Below are positions 8,050 through 16,499 of a stretch of 64,000 bases of DNA, piece after piece (within the stretch, counting starts at the first letter, position 1; every line of letters starts with the position of its first letter). The position numbers were made by a program, and so were the translations under genes. Source of the stretch: Paenibacillus sp. FSL H7-0357 (lineage in GTDB: Bacteria > Bacillota > Bacilli > Paenibacillales > Paenibacillaceae); assembly GCF_000758525.1 (NCBI RefSeq), contig NZ_CP009241.1:6386001-6450000 (forward strand). Reading direction: 5' to 3'. The notes below the pieces were generated by a model. The model was not told where the DNA came from and searched no databases. It saw only the letters and a list, made by a program, of their open reading frames with translations.

Positions 8050-9093
8050 ATGCAAATGAATATTAAAAAGATTGCCGAAATGGCAGGTGTCTCCGTCTCA
8101 ACGGTTTCGAAAATCATGAATAATTACAGCGATGTTTCGGAAAAAACGAAACAGCGGGTGCTGGAGATTATCGAACAAACCGGATATTCCCCCTCTAATT
8201 CCGCGAAAACACTGGCCACCAAAAAATCGAGTCTGATCGGGGTCATTTTTGCCGGTGAATTTAATGTCGAATTTACCCATCCTTTTTTCATTGAGGTGCT
8301 GAATTCCTTCAAGAAACAGATGGGTGTGCTGGGGTACGATCTAATTTTTTTCTCCAACGAGAAATTTATCAGCAGCGGTGATTATTTCGCGCGCTGCCAG
8401 CATTTTCATGTGGATGGCTGCGTGATCATCTCCGGGCAGAAGATGGAGCCCGCAATCCGCGACCTCGATATGAGCAGCATTCCCTGCATCGGCGTAGATA
8501 TGGAGCTTAAGGGTAAAAAATCCGGGTATGTGATGTCGGACAACTATCAAATCTCCTCCAAGGTCGTAGAGCATTTCTATCTGCTTGGCTACAGAGAGCT
8601 TGGCTTTATCGGCAGTACGGCGGATTCGGATATTTCCAACCGGCGGGAAGCAGGGTATATCAAGGCAATCGAAGATTTTGGTCTGGCGATGAATCCCACG
8701 TGGTTCGTGCATGGAGAGGATTTCTTTGAAGCCAGCGGTTATGCGGCCATGCAGACTCTCATCGAGAAAGGCAGCCTGCCGCAAGCGATCTTTGCCGCTT
8801 CCGATTTGCTGGCACTTGGGGCCATCCGCGCCTTGAAGGAGCACGGACTGCGCATCCCTGAAGATATCGCCATCATCGGCTGTGACGATATTGAGGCCTG
8901 CAAATACACCAGCCCTACGCTGACTACGATCCGCCAGAACAAAGAACGGCTTGGCGTACTTGCGGCTCATATGCTGTTCGATCTAATTAACAATCAATCA
9001 GAAGGCGGTTCGTTTGTCGTTGAACCGGCGCTAATCGTCCGCGAATCCTGCGGCAGCCGGTTGAATGCTAAGCCTCACCAATCCTCTTTATAA
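8050..9093 (+). CDS. LacI/GalR-family transcriptional regulator
   Basis: A 347-residue regulator. Residues 3-50 are the LacI helix-turn-helix with hinge (KIAEMAGVSVSTVSKIMNNYSDVSEKTKQRVLEIIEQTGYSPSNSAKTLATKKS). The rest is the periplasmic-binding-protein-like effector domain (LIGVIFAGEF, CVIISG, GFIGSTADSDISNRREAGY, AIFAASDLLALGAIRALKEHGLRIPEDIAIIGCDD). Such proteins bind sugars or sugar phosphates. No sugar operon is adjacent, so the target is unknown; the nearby MFS gene is convergent rather than divergent. The start at 8050 follows CGGAGGG; an ATG two codons on is equally possible. Its 3' end overlaps the end of a small membrane-protein gene on the other strand by 19 nt. Confidence 0.88.
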   Translation: MQMNIKKIAEMAGVSVSTVSKIMNNYSDVSEKTKQRVLEIIEQTGYSPSNSAKTLATKKSSLIGVIFAGEFNVEFTHPFFIEVLNSFKKQMGVLGYDLIFFSNEKFISSGDYFARCQHFHVDGCVIISGQKMEPAIRDLDMSSIPCIGVDMELKGKKSGYVMSDNYQISSKVVEHFYLLGYRELGFIGSTADSDISNRREAGYIKAIEDFGLAMNPTWFVHGEDFFEASGYAAMQTLIEKGSLPQAIFAASDLLALGAIRALKEHGLRIPEDIAIIGCDDIEACKYTSPTLTTIRQNKERLGVLAAHMLFDLINNQSEGGSFVVEPALIVRESCGSRLNAKPHQSSL

Positions 9094-9236
9094 GCCCCGC
9101 GTTCGAAATCGTCCTTAAACTTTTTGTCCCTCTCTGCCGCATGTTTCTGCACCGAAGGAGAATTGACAATTTTACGGACGATCCAATATAAAACTATAAG
9201 AAATACGATACCAAACAAGATTTCGATCACTAGCAA
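9075..9236 (-). CDS. Small single-span membrane protein, unknown function
   Basis: A predicted 53-residue protein: one N-terminal membrane helix (LVIEILFGIVFLIVLYWIVRKI) followed by a charged tail (QKHAAERDKKFKDDFERGAYKEDW). The frame is open as far as 9320, but the best start is the TTG at 9236, preceded by AAAGGAGG with 8-nt spacing; the longer version lacks such a site and would give an odd charged leader. It overlaps the 3' end of the LacI-family gene by 19 nt on the opposite strand. I do not recognise a family; such proteins occur as holdins, stress peptides or transporter subunits. Confidence 0.6.
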   Translation of the reverse strand: MLVIEILFGIVFLIVLYWIVRKIVNSPSVQKHAAERDKKFKDDFERGAYKEDW

Positions 9237-9322
9237 TAGTCGTGCCTCCTTTGTCTTATAGATTAAAAGCTTGAACAGCTTTTGCCTATAAGAATATTCA
9301 TACCGGCTGCTCTCTTGCACCC

Positions 9323-9353
9323 GGTCTACGCTTCTGATGGTCTACGCTTCTGA
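9323..9353. repeat. 16-bp tandem duplication at the MFS stop codon
   Basis: GGTCTACGCTTCTGAT is followed directly by GGTCTACGCTTCTGA. On the minus strand the MFS stop codon (TAG, 9342-9344) lies inside the right-hand copy, and the same frame without the duplication would read on. It looks like a recent slippage duplication that reset the end of the gene. Confidence 0.7.
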
Positions 9354-10574
9354 CCGGCTTCGTTTCAGGACCCGGTTCACCTGCTCTGAACTCAGCATCA
9401 TCAATAGCAAAAACGCCAATACGATGGCCGGAAACAGGCTGATGCTAATTCCGGAAGCGATTAGACCAAACAATGGGGGCAGCAAGGTTGTTCCTGTATA
9501 GGCGACTGCCATCTGGTACCCCATTAATTGCGCGGAGTTCTCTTTGCCGAAACGGGCCGGTGTTTCATGAAGCAGCCCGGGATATATCGGCGCAAGCCCC
9601 AGCCCGATCAGGATGAGTCCAACGAGGGTCATTACGTCAGGCAGTGGAAGAAGTAACAGCAATCCACCCAAGGCAGCTATAAGCTGACCCGCCAGAATCA
9701 GCACCCGGTTACTGATCCTTAGGGTCACAAATCCGGTAATCAATCTGCCGATTGTGATTCCGCCATAGTACATAGAAATCCAGCCGGCAGCCAATTCGGC
9801 TGACACCTCTCTTGCCCCTACTAAATAGCTGGCCCCCCATAACCCGACCGTGGATTCGACACCGCAATAAAACAAGAATGCGAGAAGCGAGAATTTAACG
9901 CCTTTGAGACGAGTGGGATGAACCTTCACTTTGGCAGGCGGGGAACTGATGCCGGTGTTACTCCCCTCGAGCCCGTCAGGCTGGGTTTCGTTCGAATTCC
10001 CAACCTCTGCAGCATGATGCAGTTTCGCTACCCGCTTCCATAACGGAAGGGTGACAAGCAAAACGATTACCAGACCGAACTGGATGATCGAAACGGCCGA
10101 ATAGCCTTCTCTCCATGAATTGTGGTTCGCAATATAAAAGGACATGATCATCGGCCCCGCCGTTGCACCGACACCCCAAAAACAATGCAGCCAGCTCATG
10201 TGATGGGCTTTGTAATTATCGGCTACATAATGGTTGAGCGCAGCATCTACCGCTCCGCCTCCAAGTCCCAGGGGAATAGCCAGAACCGCCAACCAAACCA
10301 GTGAAGGCGCGAAGGAAAAGCCCAGCAGCGCACCAGCGGTCATACAGCAGCTGATCAGGGTAATCGTCCCTGTGCCCAGCTTTTTAATGATGCTGCCGCT
10401 TACCAGACTTGAGACGATGGTCCCTCCGGCAATGATCATAGAGATGAGACCCGCCGATCCAAAGGGAGCGCCGATTTCCAGATGCAGCACCGGCCAGGCG
10501 GACCCCAGCAACGAATCGGGAATGCCCAAGCTGATAAATGAAAGATAGATAATGATTAGAAACCAAGTTGCCAT
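9342..10574 (-). CDS. Major facilitator superfamily transporter
   Basis: A 410-residue membrane protein with about twelve helices in two halves joined by a cytoplasmic loop near residues 190-230. The fold resembles the sugar/fucose-permease-like branch: AWPVLHLEIGAPFGSAGLISMIIAGGTIVSSLVSG, LGLGGGAVDAALNHYVADNYKAHHMSWLHCFWGVGATAGP and, in the second half, GWISMYYGGITIGRLITGFVTLRISNR and GLGLAPIYPGLLHETPARFG. The substrate is not identifiable; a sugar is likely because the gene directly follows a ROK-family regulator (43-nt gap, same strand). The C-terminus ends inside a 16-bp tandem duplication, so the last residues may differ in relatives. Confidence 0.85.
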   Translation of the reverse strand: MATWFLIIIYLSFISLGIPDSLLGSAWPVLHLEIGAPFGSAGLISMIIAGGTIVSSLVSGSIIKKLGTGTITLISCCMTAGALLGFSFAPSLVWLAVLAIPLGLGGGAVDAALNHYVADNYKAHHMSWLHCFWGVGATAGPMIMSFYIANHNSWREGYSAVSIIQFGLVIVLLVTLPLWKRVAKLHHAAEVGNSNETQPDGLEGSNTGISSPPAKVKVHPTRLKGVKFSLLAFLFYCGVESTVGLWGASYLVGAREVSAELAAGWISMYYGGITIGRLITGFVTLRISNRVLILAGQLIAALGGLLLLLPLPDVMTLVGLILIGLGLAPIYPGLLHETPARFGKENSAQLMGYQMAVAYTGTTLLPPLFGLIASGISISLFPAIVLAFLLLMMLSSEQVNRVLKRSRSEA

Positions 10575-10617
10575 AGTTATGTTTCTTCCTCTCTGTGATT
10601 TCCCGGATAACTGGGCA

Positions 10618-11619
10618 TCAATTGCCCCAAATATCAGGCTCCAGCTGCTTTAAGGTCAGCCAGCGCATGCCTGCCTCAAAGTCTTCATGAAATGAATCGA
10701 GCAGAATGATGCTCGGCATGGAAGGCATTGCATGTTGAGATCTGTACAATTCCCAAGCGCTGCCCCAGGTTTCCTCATCCATCAGGCTCTGGTAAATAAC
10801 AATTTCATCCGGAGCAAGCACAACATTCACCGTATGAATAATCGTGCAGGCTGCCTCTATAAACATCTCAGTTTTGACCGGATTGTTCCAGTCCACCTCC
10901 ACCGGAAGAAATTTAATTTCACCGGCCATGCCGTCCTTGCCCTTCACTACACTCCCGTTCAAATAAATCCCCATGCCGGGAGGATAGGACCTTGGAAAAT
11001 ATACACCAAGCACACATTGATTATCATCTTTCTCGGTTCGGGAACAGTACCCGCTGATCGCAGCATTCACATCGTTTTCCAACATAACCGGCAATCCAAA
11101 TTGCTCCTGTATAACTTCGCTCAATCTTACGCCTTTCAGCTGGTCATGACTGCTTACTTTGATTTCCCCATTGACTGACTGGCCGGGAATACCGATCCCA
11201 ATCACCTTGATGGTAGGGTGTTTCGACAGATATTGCTCAATCAATTCATAAAACCGTTCAAGATTGAACAGCGGTATGCCGTATTCTTCCCGCTCTATAA
11301 TCTCATCCCCTAAATTAATTACCGTCACAACAACTACATCCTCACCCTGCTTCTCATTCATATGAATGACCAGCGCCAGGCTAAATCCGTAATTGTACCG
11401 GTAAGTAAGCGCAGGTCTGCCCCCATTGGATGGGACCGTTTCGTCTTCCGACAATTCACCGAGCTGAACCAATTCCTTGACCAGTGAATTAATAGTAACC
11501 ACGCTTAGCTTGGTCAATGCGGCCAGCTGTGACTTAGATCCCGTTCCAATCTGCTTCATGGCCTGCCGCACAAGGTTGAGATTAATATCTTTGATTAAGT
11601 AACCGTTAGCCTTCTCCAT
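10618..11619 (-). CDS. ROK-family transcriptional regulator
   Basis: A 333-residue protein. The N-terminal winged helix (LVRQAMKQIGTGSKSQLAALTKLSVVTINSLVKELVQLGEL) leads into the ROK signature region (GIGIPGQSVNGEI, LENDVNAAISGYCS and a glycine-rich YLNGSVVKGKDGMAGEIKFLP). ROK proteins are sugar kinases or NagC/XylR-type repressors; the HTH makes this a repressor. The usual zinc-binding cysteine cluster after the G.AGE(I/L)GH motif is not evident (GEIKFLP instead of GE.GH), so the sugar site may be modified. The ATG at 11619 is placed correctly after GGAGG. It heads a probable two-gene unit with the MFS transporter. Confidence 0.85.
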   Translation of the reverse strand: MEKANGYLIKDINLNLVRQAMKQIGTGSKSQLAALTKLSVVTINSLVKELVQLGELSEDETVPSNGGRPALTYRYNYGFSLALVIHMNEKQGEDVVVVTVINLGDEIIEREEYGIPLFNLERFYELIEQYLSKHPTIKVIGIGIPGQSVNGEIKVSSHDQLKGVRLSEVIQEQFGLPVMLENDVNAAISGYCSRTEKDDNQCVLGVYFPRSYPPGMGIYLNGSVVKGKDGMAGEIKFLPVEVDWNNPVKTEMFIEAACTIIHTVNVVLAPDEIVIYQSLMDEETWGSAWELYRSQHAMPSMPSIILLDSFHEDFEAGMRWLTLKQLEPDIWGN

Positions 11620-11646
11620 AAGCATCCTCCAACATATAATAAAGTC

Positions 11647-11671
11647 ACTTAATAAACCCTGTTTAATTAGT
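11647..11671. promoter_or_regulatory. Candidate operator of the ROK regulator
   Basis: An imperfect dyad, ACTTAATAAA-CCCTG-TTTAATTAGT (8 of 10 arm pairs), lies 28 nt upstream of the ROK gene in an AT-rich promoter region, as expected for autoregulation. Confidence 0.35.
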
Positions 11672-11754
11672 ATGCAGCGAGTAGTCTGTCCTTGTCAAGG
11701 CTATAAGGGGCAAGTGGAGATCTGAACACAAATACATCATTTAGGCCATAAAAA

Positions 11755-11785
11755 AACCAGCCGCTTCCGGGGAAGACGGCTGGTT
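11755..11785 (-). terminator. Terminator of fabH
   Basis: A stem AACCAGCCG / CGGCTGGTT with an inner CTTCC / GGAAG stem is followed by a run of seven T on the minus strand, 5 nt after the fabH stop. Confidence 0.92.
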
Positions 11786-11789
11786 CCGG

Positions 11790-12800
11790 TTAAAGCTGCG
11801 CCGGAAGCTCGACCTGCGGGTCCAGCGCCAGCTTTAGGAGTTGACCGGCATGGGCCAGACCCGCGCCGAATCCGTACAATAGAATCTGCTGGCCATTCAA
11901 CACTTTGCCCTCGCGGACACCCAGGTCCAGGGCGAGCGGTATGCTTGCGGCCGACGTATTGCCGAAATATTCAAGGCTGTACAGAGCCTGCTCAAGAGGA
12001 TAATCCAAGCGCTCACAAATGGGCTCGATCATCCGCAGGTTGGCGCTGTGCGGAATCAGCCAGTCCACTTGTGCAAGCTCTGCCCCCGCATTTTTAAGCA
12101 CCTGCTGGATGCCTTGGGGTACGGTTCTTACCGCCCAGCGGAAAACCTCCCGGCCATTTTGCACCAGCTTGCCTGGATTCATCAGTTCAATCCCGTTCAC
12201 CTTATGCGACAGGCCCGTGCGGTACACATGATGTGCTCCGCCGCCGTCACTGCCCAGATGGAAGCCGAGGAAGTTGTCCTCCTGCTCATCGCTCTCCACA
12301 AGAACCGCCCCGGCCCCATCCCCAAAAAGAATACAGGTGCTGCGGTCGGTATAGTCCGTAATTTTGGACAGCGCATCTGCCCCAAGAACCAGAACCTTGC
12401 GGTGCAATCCTGATGCGACATAAGCGTGGGCCGTATGCAAGGCATAGACAAAGCCTGCACAGGCGGCGCTCATATCGACAGCTCCGGCGGTAAGCGGAAT
12501 TCCCAGACGGTGCTGAATTATGGATGCTACAGAAGGAAAAGAAAAGTCAGGCGTGCTGGTAGCCACAATAACCATATCCACGTCCCCGGCAGATTTGCCA
12601 TAACGCTTCAGCAGATCCTGCGCGGCGGAAACACATAAATCGCTGGTATATTCATCTTCACGGCTGATTCTCCGCTCGCGGATTCCGGTTCGCTGGACAA
12701 TCCACTCATCGTTCGTCTCTACCATCTGTTCCAAATCGCTATTGGTCAGCCTCCGGACTGGCACATAAGATCCAATCGCTGTAATTTTCGCACCCGTCAA
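11790..12800 (-). CDS. fabH: Beta-ketoacyl-ACP synthase III (FabH)
   Basis: Condenses acyl-CoA with malonyl-ACP to start fatty-acid synthesis in the cytoplasm. Family features: ETNDEWIVQRTGIRERR near the N-terminus, the catalytic cysteine in DMSAACAGF (about residue 114), the histidine in WLIPHSANLRMIE and the asparagine in YFGNTSAASIPLAL. The length (336) is normal. The frame opens with GTG at 12809, but a TTG at 12800 stands 6 nt after AGAGGTG and gives the typical start MTGAKITAIGSYVP, so I prefer it. The gene is solitary between terminators and has its own FapR-type operator. It may be a second, specialised FabH rather than the one in the main fab cluster. Confidence 0.93.
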   Translation of the reverse strand: MTGAKITAIGSYVPVRRLTNSDLEQMVETNDEWIVQRTGIRERRISREDEYTSDLCVSAAQDLLKRYGKSAGDVDMVIVATSTPDFSFPSVASIIQHRLGIPLTAGAVDMSAACAGFVYALHTAHAYVASGLHRKVLVLGADALSKITDYTDRSTCILFGDGAGAVLVESDEQEDNFLGFHLGSDGGGAHHVYRTGLSHKVNGIELMNPGKLVQNGREVFRWAVRTVPQGIQQVLKNAGAELAQVDWLIPHSANLRMIEPICERLDYPLEQALYSLEYFGNTSAASIPLALDLGVREGKVLNGQQILLYGFGAGLAHAGQLLKLALDPQVELPAQL

Positions 12801-12829
12801 TGAAATCACCTCTTTAATAGTATCTGGTC

Positions 12830-12846
12830 TTAGTACTTGGTACTAA
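12830..12846. promoter_or_regulatory. FapR-type operator
   Basis: TTAGTACTTGGTACTAA is a palindrome with perfect 7-bp arms and matches, from memory, the recognition site of FapR, the malonyl-CoA-responsive repressor of fatty-acid genes in Bacillales. It lies immediately downstream of the -10 box, covering the expected transcription start. Confidence 0.8.
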
Positions 12847-12874
12847 TTATATGCGATACCTGCTAATATTGCAA
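12846..12874 (-). promoter_or_regulatory. Sigma-A promoter of fabH
   Basis: On the minus strand TTGCAA, a 17-nt spacer and a perfect TATAAT precede fabH. Confidence 0.75.
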
Positions 12875-12927
12875 AGGAAAAAGCCGTAAAGTGAATATTT
12901 CCCTGGACTCGCCGAAGATCAAAAAAA

Positions 12928-12955
12928 GAACTATGGCCTACACAGGCCACAGTTC
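12928..12955 (-). terminator. Terminator of cluster I operon
   Basis: A 12-nt stem GAACTATGGCCT / AGGCCACAGTTC (one G-U pair on the minus transcript, 4-nt loop) is followed by T7 on the minus strand. It closes the operon ending with the GH28 gene. Confidence 0.88.
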
Positions 12956-13052
12956 CTAGTAAACATATTGAACAAAAGATAAACGGGTAAGCGGCAGCAT
13001 AGCTTAGGTACAGCACCGTAACATTCCGGTGTATGCTCTTAGCATCGTGCAA

Positions 13053-14396
13053 CTATATGCTTGCCGGTTCTACTTCCACCTGCTCCACCAGCTTTTCCGG
13101 CTGGGCGGTATTTCTTGAACGGCAGTTAATGATTTCAACCTCTTCACCATTCTCGATATAAAAGGCCGGGCCTTCATGATTCTCAACCGTCACCTGCTGA
13201 AACCGGACATCCCGTACATTCCCCAGAAAAAATCCGCGGTTGTTCATATCCTCAATGCCTGTCATCATGTCGGGCTGGCCGGGAACGGCATTCTTGGCCA
13301 TTGAAATATCGACATTCGAAAAGGTAATCTCCGAAACATACTGCTCCGCCAGCCCATACAGGAAACCTGCAGCCGCATGGACGCCCCGTGCGGTAATACT
13401 CTCAAAATGAATCCGTCTAAACGTTGGCGTTTCCGCCGTAACGGGATACGGATTTTTGTCCCAGACATATTTCTCTTTGCCGCGGGGTCCGCAGAAATAA
13501 TACAGGTTAAGTGTAAAGGGGCAAATCACGTCCTCCATCACAATGTTGCTGACGCGAATATCCTCAATCGTCCCTCCGCGGCCCCGTCTGGACTTCATGC
13601 GAATGCCGCGGTCGGTCTGCTTGAACACGCAGTTGCTGATCGTCACATTGCGGATATCGCCGCTCATTTCACTGCCCAGCACTACCGCCCCATGGCCATG
13701 AATCATCGTACAGTTGGTGATGGTTATATTCTCGCAGGGAATCCGCTCTTTCGTATCCTCGGTTCCCGCTTTGATCGCGATGCAGTCATCGCCTACATCA
13801 ATATTGCAGTTGCTGATGCGCACACCCGAGCAGGATTCCGGATTAATGCCGTCCGTATTCGGTGAATCCGGCGGGTTCAGGATCGAGATATTGTCGATCG
13901 TCACATTGCTGCAGCAGATCGGATTCACCGTCCAGCTCGGTGAGTTCAGCAGCGTTACATCCTTGATCGTAACCCGGCTGCAGTTGTTAAATCCGATCAG
14001 CGTTGGACGGGGATACTCCAGCGCCTCCGGGTGATTCCGGTGCTTGTTCCACCAGGGGGCGCCGTTGCCCTCCAGGATTCCGCTTCCGGTAATGGATACA
14101 TTCACTAGATCCTCTCCGTAAATGCAGGACGCATGCACTTGCCGTTTCACGCCTTCCCATCTGGATTCCACAGCCGGAAAGTCCCCGGGCTCGGTGCTGA
14201 ATGACAGAACCGCCCCAGGGCTTAAGTGCAGCTCTATGTTGCTGCGCAGCAGCACCGCCCCTGTTCTGAATGTCCCCGCCGGGATAACCACCGTTCCGCC
14301 GCCGTCTCTGCTCGCTGCCGCAATGGCATCCGCAATAGCTCCCGTTGCCGGCACTGGACTATCCCGCAGCGCTCCGTAATCCGCAATGTTATACAT
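13053..14396 (-). CDS. GH28 polygalacturonase-type glycosidase, cytoplasmic
   Basis: A 447-residue right-handed beta-helix enzyme that hydrolyses alpha-galacturonide linkages in pectin fragments by inversion. The GH28 signature residues are all present: SPNTDGI (Asp 182), VGDDCIAIK (Asp 203/204), IHGHGAVVLGSE (His 235) and the substrate-binding RGIRMKS (about 263-269). There is no signal peptide, so it acts on imported oligosaccharides, probably exo-wise; saturated galacturonides or rhamnogalacturonan oligomers are the likely substrates. It is the last gene of cluster I, 59 nt after the GH105 gene, with which it probably works. A close paralogue lies at 52109-53479. The exact linkage specificity cannot be read from sequence. 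Confidence 0.9.
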   Translation of the reverse strand: MYNIADYGALRDSPVPATGAIADAIAAASRDGGGTVVIPAGTFRTGAVLLRSNIELHLSPGAVLSFSTEPGDFPAVESRWEGVKRQVHASCIYGEDLVNVSITGSGILEGNGAPWWNKHRNHPEALEYPRPTLIGFNNCSRVTIKDVTLLNSPSWTVNPICCSNVTIDNISILNPPDSPNTDGINPESCSGVRISNCNIDVGDDCIAIKAGTEDTKERIPCENITITNCTMIHGHGAVVLGSEMSGDIRNVTISNCVFKQTDRGIRMKSRRGRGGTIEDIRVSNIVMEDVICPFTLNLYYFCGPRGKEKYVWDKNPYPVTAETPTFRRIHFESITARGVHAAAGFLYGLAEQYVSEITFSNVDISMAKNAVPGQPDMMTGIEDMNNRGFFLGNVRDVRFQQVTVENHEGPAFYIENGEEVEIINCRSRNTAQPEKLVEQVEVEPASI

Positions 14397-14455
14397 GGGT
14401 CCCCCTTCCTCTCGAGCAGCGCTCCAACCGCTGCAGAGCTTCCCGCTTTATCCTT

Positions 14456-15559
14456 TTACCTTCTGTACAAAGACTCCATCTCCACACAAGCCATGACGAG
14501 CGCCCCCACCCCATGCAGATCATTGCTGACCTTAGGCCGGGTGACATAATTCTCATAGTCGCCCGCCGAAGTGCCGATGCAGATATCCGGCAGGATCACG
14601 CGGCCCTGATCATCCTGCTGAAGCACCGAGATCAGGCCTTCATAGCCTTTTTGGGCTGCTGTCACCGCTGCTGCTTCTTCAGTAGCCAGACCCAATTTCA
14701 CCGCTTTGGCGATGGTGTAGACGAACAGGCAGGACCCCGACGTTTCCAGCCAGTTATCCGGCTCATCGCCCTTATCCACGACCTGGTACCACAGTCCGCT
14801 GTCCTTATCCTGATAACGGATCAAGGCCTGCACGAATTCGCTTAGCGCAGCAGCCAGCTCCGCCCGGCCCGGTTCATCTGCCGGCAGCAGGTCCAGAAAT
14901 TGCGACAATGCCAGACCGTACCAGCCCAGGGACCGGCTCCAGAACTCGGGAGAGCAGCCCGTTTCGGGGTTGGCCCAAGGCATGCGCCGGCTCTCATCCC
15001 AGGCATGATACAAAAGGCCGGTAGCTTCATCCTTCATGTATTTGCGCATCAGCTTCTCCTGATGCAACACGGTTTGCCGCAAGCCGGCTTCCCCGTAGGC
15101 ATTGGCATATTTCAGCGAGAAGACTCCGGCCATGTAGAGTCCGTCAAGCCACATTTGATAAGGATACTTATCCTTGTGCCAGTATCCGCCTTCGGCGGTT
15201 CTGTTTACTGTCAGCAGCAGATTTCTCAGCTTATCGGCAGCCGTCCGGTACTTGCCCTTGCCGGTCCGTTCATGTAGCGTGAACAGCAGCAGTCCTGCCT
15301 GAACCGCATCCAGCTCATCGCGGGCAAAATAGAAATTGCCCTGATCATCCACCAGATCATCCACATATTGACCGATGTACTCCAGATAGCGGTCCTCCCG
15401 GACAGCTTCCCAGAGCAGCTCCATCCCGCACAGAAACACGCCTTGATGGTAGTGCCAGCGATGTGCAGGAGGAAGCTCTCCCGCTTGATAAGTATCCATT
15501 AAAGAGTCACAGGCTTTTTTTGCCCATTCCATGGGTGTTTTCGGCAGACTGCCTATCAT
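14456..15559 (-). CDS. GH105 unsaturated rhamnogalacturonyl/galacturonyl hydrolase
   Basis: A 367-residue (alpha/alpha)6-barrel enzyme resembling B. subtilis YteR/YesR. It removes the 4,5-unsaturated uronic acid left at the end of oligosaccharides by pectate or rhamnogalacturonan lyases, using hydration of the double bond. Conserved segments: RWHYHQGVFLCGMELLWE, RDELDAVQAGLLL, GGYWHKDKYPYQMWLDGLYMAGVF (with the catalytic Asp of the family), LLYHAWDESRRMPWANPETGCSPEFWSRSLGWYGLALS and the C-terminal ENYVTRPKVSNDLHGVGALVMACVEME. No signal peptide, hence cytoplasmic. It sits between the YtcP permease (42-nt gap) and GH28. Confidence 0.92.
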   Translation of the reverse strand: MIGSLPKTPMEWAKKACDSLMDTYQAGELPPAHRWHYHQGVFLCGMELLWEAVREDRYLEYIGQYVDDLVDDQGNFYFARDELDAVQAGLLLFTLHERTGKGKYRTAADKLRNLLLTVNRTAEGGYWHKDKYPYQMWLDGLYMAGVFSLKYANAYGEAGLRQTVLHQEKLMRKYMKDEATGLLYHAWDESRRMPWANPETGCSPEFWSRSLGWYGLALSQFLDLLPADEPGRAELAAALSEFVQALIRYQDKDSGLWYQVVDKGDEPDNWLETSGSCLFVYTIAKAVKLGLATEEAAAVTAAQKGYEGLISVLQQDDQGRVILPDICIGTSAGDYENYVTRPKVSNDLHGVGALVMACVEMESLYRR

Positions 15560-15601
15560 CTTACTACCCCTTCCAACATAAGAATACCTGTCCTTTGGCG
15601 G

Positions 15602-16477
15602 TTAACCCTTCATTGATCCCAGCATAGCCCCTTTGGCAAAATGCTTCTGCAAGAACGGATAAACCATCAGAATCGGCAGGGTTGCCACCACGATAACGGC
15701 CATCTTGATCGTCTGATCCGGCGGCGGAACCGCAGCATCGAGCGAAGAGCTGTAATCCATCCCGCTGGCCAGCACGACAATTTGTCTGAGCAGCACCTGG
15801 ATCGGCCATTTGGCGCTGTCATCCAGATACAGAATGGCACTCATATAGGTGTTCCAATACGTCACCGCATAGAACAGGGAAATTGTCGCAATCGAGGGCA
15901 AAGATAACGGCAATACAATCCGGAACAGGATGCCGAAGTCGTTGCAGCCGTCAATTTTGGCGGATTCCTCAAGACCTTCCGGGATATTCTGAAAAAAGTT
16001 TTTGAGAATAATCATGTTAAACGCACTGATTGCCGAAGGCAGAATTAGAGCCGCATAGGAATCAATCAGCCCCAGCTCCTTCACAACCAGGAACGTAGGA
16101 ATCATCCCGCCGTGAAACAACATCGTGAACACAACCAGAAAGTTAATAACATTGCGCCCGTCCAGATCCCGTCTGGAGAGGCCGTAGGCCATTAAAGCTG
16201 TTATAAACATACTGAATGCTGTACCGATGAGCGTAACCCCAATCGAAACTCCCAGCGCTCTAAAAATCGTATCCGTCGAGAAAATAAACTTGTACGCCTC
16301 AAAGCTCCATACTTTTGGAATCAGCACAAATTTGTTGGCCGCGAGCTCCGCACTGGTTGTGAAGGAGCCTGCCACCACGTGGATAAATGGAAGCACCGTC
16401 ACCAGTGCAATGAGGGCCAGCAGCGTAAAGTTAACAGCAGCAAAGATCCGGCCGCCGATCGTTCTGTCTTCTACCAT
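15602..16477 (-). CDS. Carbohydrate ABC permease, YtcP type
   Basis: A 291-residue CUT1-family permease with six membrane helices. The EAA motif (EESAKIDGCNDFGILFRIVLPLSLPSIATISLFY) contacts the ATPase. The typical YtcP ends are visible (GSFTTSAELAANKFVLIPK near the N-terminus, PFLQKHFAKGAMLGSMKG at the C-terminus). The frame is open upstream to 16567, overlapping lplB, but the ATG at 16477 follows GGGAGG at normal spacing and is 22 nt after the LplB stop. It pairs with the LplB permease to import pectin-derived oligosaccharides. No ATPase gene is present; the energy subunit must be a shared MsmX-type protein encoded elsewhere. Confidence 0.9.
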   Translation of the reverse strand: MVEDRTIGGRIFAAVNFTLLALIALVTVLPFIHVVAGSFTTSAELAANKFVLIPKVWSFEAYKFIFSTDTIFRALGVSIGVTLIGTAFSMFITALMAYGLSRRDLDGRNVINFLVVFTMLFHGGMIPTFLVVKELGLIDSYAALILPSAISAFNMIILKNFFQNIPEGLEESAKIDGCNDFGILFRIVLPLSLPSIATISLFYAVTYWNTYMSAILYLDDSAKWPIQVLLRQIVVLASGMDYSSSLDAAVPPPDQTIKMAVIVVATLPILMVYPFLQKHFAKGAMLGSMKG

Positions 16478-16499
16478 TTGAATTCCTCCCGCATTTCTC

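Noticed and set aside
12843..13052. 69-codon minus-strand frame between fabH and the GH28 gene
   Set aside because: It runs over the GH28 terminator and the fabH promoter, and no ribosome site is visible.
14397..14455. Possible internal promoter between GH105 and GH28
   Set aside because: No -35/-10 pair with acceptable spacing; the short gap suits co-transcription.
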